From Flagellimonas marinaquae (lineage in GTDB: Bacteria; Bacteroidota; Bacteroidia; Flavobacteriales; Flavobacteriaceae), in contig NZ_CP092415.1 of assembly GCF_023716465.1 (NCBI RefSeq), forward strand, positions 647,001 through 711,000: a DNA stretch of 64,000 bases, written 5' to 3'. This document shows positions 61,230-64,000 of the stretch, piece after piece (within the stretch, counting starts at the first letter, position 1; each line of letters begins with the position of its first letter). A program made the position numbers and the translations under genes. The notes beneath the pieces were generated by a model that had not been told where the DNA came from, did no database searches, and was given only the letters and a program-made list of their open reading frames with translations.

Positions 61230-64000
61230 TCAAACCTAGGATTTTTAACTTCCACAAGTAAAGGGGCATCGTTCTTTCTGGTCACCAGAAGAATCGGGTG
61301 CTCCTTTTTTTGATTCAACAATTTTACATCACGTGATTCCCCTGGAACCACCCAACCGGATAGTTTTGGTGACACAGGTAAAAAACTGCCTTTACCATCA
61401 CCTTTTAGGAAATTTCCATAAGACGCATCTGCCCTTCCGATACTGGACCTAAAACTGTAATTGTTACCAATGGTCACAATATCAATATTGTTATCTCCAT
61501 CAAAATCCCCAGTTTCAAATCCATAAACTGGTGCCCATTGTACCTGTTCCGGAAGGAATTTAACCACAAACTCTTTGTTCCTTATGTTCTCGAGCCATAC
61601 CGATTCGAGCATTTGGGCCGATTTGTATTCCATACCCTCCCTCATGGAGACTGTAAGGAGTTCTGATAAGGTTTTTGAAGCAAAATCACTATAAGTATTA
61701 AATTGTTTGCGCAGTGAGACCATTTGCCCTTTTAATTCATCCAACCCCTCGTACGGCCACTCCTTGCCTTCTTTCCAATAAGTAAAAATCAAATCGGTAC
61801 TTCCATTACCGTCAAAATCATTGACATATAGCCCCAAAGGGTGGTCCAATGTTGGTTGGAAACCTGAATTGGTTCCTTGGTTACCCACAATCAAATCCAG
61901 ATCATTGTCCTTATCCATATCTTCCACATGAACGGTATTCCACCATCCAGAGGTATTGTCCAAATTGTGTACTGAAAATTCTCTATCTTCAAAGGAAACA
62001 AACGTTATCGGCATCCACTCCCCCACAACTGCCAGTTGTTTTTTATCCCTTAAGAATACGGCATCGGTGACCATCCCCAGATTCAATGCATTGTTTACAT
62101 CTACATCCGCAACCAACTTACCATTGCCATCATTCCAAAGTATACTACTCTTTGATGTAATACCGTATTTGCCCGGTAGAAATCTGACCCCTACAAAGAG
62201 GTCTACATTTCCATCAAAATCAAAATCATCGGCCAACACCATTGCTCCATTTATATCAGCATGGTAATCGCCGCTAAAAAATTCAAAATTTCCTTTGCCG
62301 TCGTTAAGGTAGATACGGTTCAACGATTTTGAATCCTGGTCAGTGCCAAAACCACTCAATACAAACAGGTCAAGATCACCATCGGCATCGAAATCAAAAA
62401 AAACGGCATCCGCATCCTCATAATCCTTATCCTTAGTAAAGGATGGAGAATCCTTCTTGAAAAAATGACTTTCAGAATTGGGCTCTTGTATATAAAGATG
62501 GCCTTCCTGCATTGCGGGGCCACAAATGTATAAGTCGGTCAAACCATCGCCATCAACATCACCCACAGCCACTTTGGGGCCTTCCGAGGATAGTTTCTGC
62601 AACAACAGACGTTCGGTGGTAAAATCACTTTGATATGTGCTTTTATGACTGTATGCCATATCACCAAACTCTTTAACTTCAAAAGTTTTCTGGATTACCT
62701 CTGACTTTATTTCAGTATGGTGTGCATCCTTATAATCGATGTCCATAATGGCATCGACTCCCAGATCATAGAACGTTTGAACTTTTCCATCGGGCCATAA
62801 GACCTCAAGATCATCTACCGAATTTCTCTGCTCCCACCCAAAATGTATGTCCGTGCTTACGGAGGACAACCATCCCCTACTGGTATATTGTTCGATTGTT
62901 TGTACGCTGCCATCTTTCATAGTCAAAGTAACCTTGGCCCCAATAGCGTCCTTATTGTCTTTAGGACCAATAAGATTGATTTTTAAATGGTTGTTGGCAT
63001 TGAGTTCCCGTGCACGGTTCTCGTACAGGCTTGCCGGGGCGTTAAGATTGTTGACAATGATATCAAGATCTCCATCATTGTCGAGGTCGGCATACGAAGC
63101 ACCCATAGAATAACCTGTGTAATCCAACCCCCATTCAGTTGAGACATCTTCAAAATCCAGACCTGTTGTGTTCCGGAATGCAAAATTAGTGACGGCACCG
63201 TCGGGCATTTTTTTGGATAGCTCTAAGTCAGATAAACTCTTTGAATACTCATTGTATGCAAAATTTATATAATCCAGATCATTAGGTCTTCTTAAAATAC
63301 CATTGGTAATCAATAGATCCTTCATACCATCATTATCAAAATCAGCAAGAAGTGGTCCCCAGCTCCAATCTGTTGCATCCAAACCTTGAAATTGGGCAAT
63401 CTCACTAAATTGAGGAATAGATCCCAAGATATTGCCTCTGTTCAATTGCATCATGTTTCGAGAATACTGGTGCTGATAACCAAAACCAAGACTATATTCA
63501 TATATTTCAGGTGACAAATCGTTGGCGGACCTCTTTCTGACCGTCTCATCAAAAGGTTTCATGTCAACAGTAAAAATATCGAAAAGCCCATCATTGTTGA
63601 TATCGGCAATATCCATCCCCATTGAAAACCTACTGGTATGACCAGTCGACACATTACCTTTCTCCAGAAATGTGCCATTGCATTGATTGTAGTACACAAA
63701 ATCATTTTCATGAAAATCATTGGACACATAGATATCAGGACAACCGTTTCCATCCAGATCAGATATGGCAGCGGAAAGACCATAACCGGAAGCACCGCTA
63801 TAGACCCCCGCTTGTTCACTTACATCAACAAAAGTACTGCCCATATTTTCCAATAATAAATCCCCTGAAAGTTCATCTCGTAATCTACGTGTCGATGGTC
63901 CTTGATAAACCTCAGGTTTATGTACCGCATGGCGGAGCAGATACACATCCAAATCGCCGTCCATGTCATAATCAAAAAAATAGGCTTGTTGGCCAAATCC
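61226..64000 (-). CDS. Large FG-GAP/VCBS-ASPIC-UnbV repeat protein (partial)
   Basis: The frame is open to the window edge, so the N-terminus is missing; about 924 codons are visible. FG-GAP motifs are DYDMDGDLDVYLLRHA near the visible start, DLDGNGCPDIYVSNDFHEND, DINNDGLFDIFTVDM, DLDNDGDLDIIVNN, DVDGDGLTDLYICGPA, DFDADGDLDLFVLSG and DFDGDNNIDIVTIGNN. An ASPIC/UnbV-like segment is around 'LEVLWPDGKVQTFYDLGVDA'. It is a third paralogue, separated from the other two only by the divergent PIG-L gene. Confidence 0.85.
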   Translation of the reverse strand, partial: GFGQQAYFFDYDMDGDLDVYLLRHAVHKPEVYQGPSTRRLRDELSGDLLLENMGSTFVDVSEQAGVYSGASGYGLSAAISDLDGNGCPDIYVSNDFHENDFVYYNQCNGTFLEKGNVSTGHTSRFSMGMDIADINNDGLFDIFTVDMKPFDETVRKRSANDLSPEIYEYSLGFGYQHQYSRNMMQLNRGNILGSIPQFSEIAQFQGLDATDWSWGPLLADFDNDGMKDLLITNGILRRPNDLDYINFAYNEYSKSLSDLELSKKMPDGAVTNFAFRNTTGLDFEDVSTEWGLDYTGYSMGASYADLDNDGDLDIIVNNLNAPASLYENRARELNANNHLKINLIGPKDNKDAIGAKVTLTMKDGSVQTIEQYTSRGWLSSVSTDIHFGWEQRNSVDDLEVLWPDGKVQTFYDLGVDAIMDIDYKDAHHTEIKSEVIQKTFEVKEFGDMAYSHKSTYQSDFTTERLLLQKLSSEGPKVAVGDVDGDGLTDLYICGPAMQEGHLYIQEPNSESHFFKKDSPSFTKDKDYEDADAVFFDFDADGDLDLFVLSGFGTDQDSKSLNRIYLNDGKGNFEFFSGDYHADINGAMVLADDFDFDGNVDLFVGVRFLPGKYGITSKSSILWNDGNGKLVADVDVNNALNLGMVTDAVFLRDKKQLAVVGEWMPITFVSFEDREFSVHNLDNTSGWWNTVHVEDMDKDNDLDLIVGNQGTNSGFQPTLDHPLGLYVNDFDGNGSTDLIFTYWKEGKEWPYEGLDELKGQMVSLRKQFNTYSDFASKTLSELLTVSMREGMEYKSAQMLESVWLENIRNKEFVVKFLPEQVQWAPVYGFETGDFDGDNNIDIVTIGNNYSFRSSIGRADASYGNFLKGDGKGSFLPVSPKLSGWVVPGESRDVKLLNQKKEHPILLVTRKNDAPLLVEVKNPRFD

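Noticed and set aside
53476..64000. Apparent short DNA repeats inside the FG-GAP genes (CRISPR-like)
   Set aside because: They come from the repeated protein motif DxDxDG and have no regular spacer length.

Overview
The window looks like a chromosome segment from a marine-type Bacteroidetes, most likely a flavobacterium. The signs are a moderately AT-rich sequence, a SusC/SusD outer-membrane pair, SusD-type lipoproteins with acidic residues after the lipobox cysteine, DUF5916, DUF2911, DUF885 and PD40 envelope proteins, AraC regulators fused to multi-helix membrane domains, and promoters resembling TTTG-N19/21-TAnnTTTG. No rRNA, tRNA, CRISPR array or intact insertion sequence was seen.

Region 1 (1-26.6 kb) is a patchwork of envelope and secreted proteins. 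It holds the end of an ABC exporter (ATPase tail plus two DUF3526 permeases), a PD40 lipoprotein, small SnoaL/GyrI proteins, a DUF5916 outer-membrane protein, a PDZ-alpha/beta hydrolase, DUF2911-TPR, DUF885, M61 and TPR-S41 hydrolases, a class-C beta-lactamase-like hydrolase with a YD-like partner, DUF2306 and a trypsin-like protein. Two membrane-tethered AraC regulators sit among them. Several genes here are decayed: an IS3 transposase relic, two truncated secreted-protein starts, a broken PDZ protease and a truncated PD40 gene.

Region 2 (26.9-41 kb) holds a SusC/SusD pair, two more tethered AraC regulators, an S41-fold protein whose nucleophile serine is glycine, and an ECF sigma / putative anti-sigma / DUF4097 / beta-barrel / small ORF / DUF2807 operon.

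Region 3 (41.5-43.1 kb) is a split HipA toxin-antitoxin operon (HipB, HipA-N, HipA kinase core) with three evenly spaced operator-like sites upstream.

Region 4 (43.5-53.3 kb) is a compact myo-inositol catabolic operon, read on the minus strand as iolJ-iolB-iolC-iolD-SSS symporter-iolA-iolE-iolG. Region 5 (53.5-64 kb) has three very large FG-GAP/ASPIC-UnbV proteins (the last one cut by the window edge) and a divergent secreted PIG-L deacetylase.

The most interesting signals are non-coding. A 74-nt promoter module (two TGTTAC direct repeats 22 nt apart, then TTACCAAA, then a -7-like box) recurs with exact spacing upstream of the M61 peptidase, the broken PDZ protease and susC, and suggests an unnamed activator regulon of envelope hydrolysis and uptake. 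An exact 18-nt near-palindrome (TCAATGCAAAGGTTTGCA) lies upstream of the iol operon and again between the FG-GAP and PIG-L genes, and may tie inositol catabolism to that surface cluster. Three TTACCG-N6-CAGTAA sites spaced 72 and 70 nt mark the hip promoter region.
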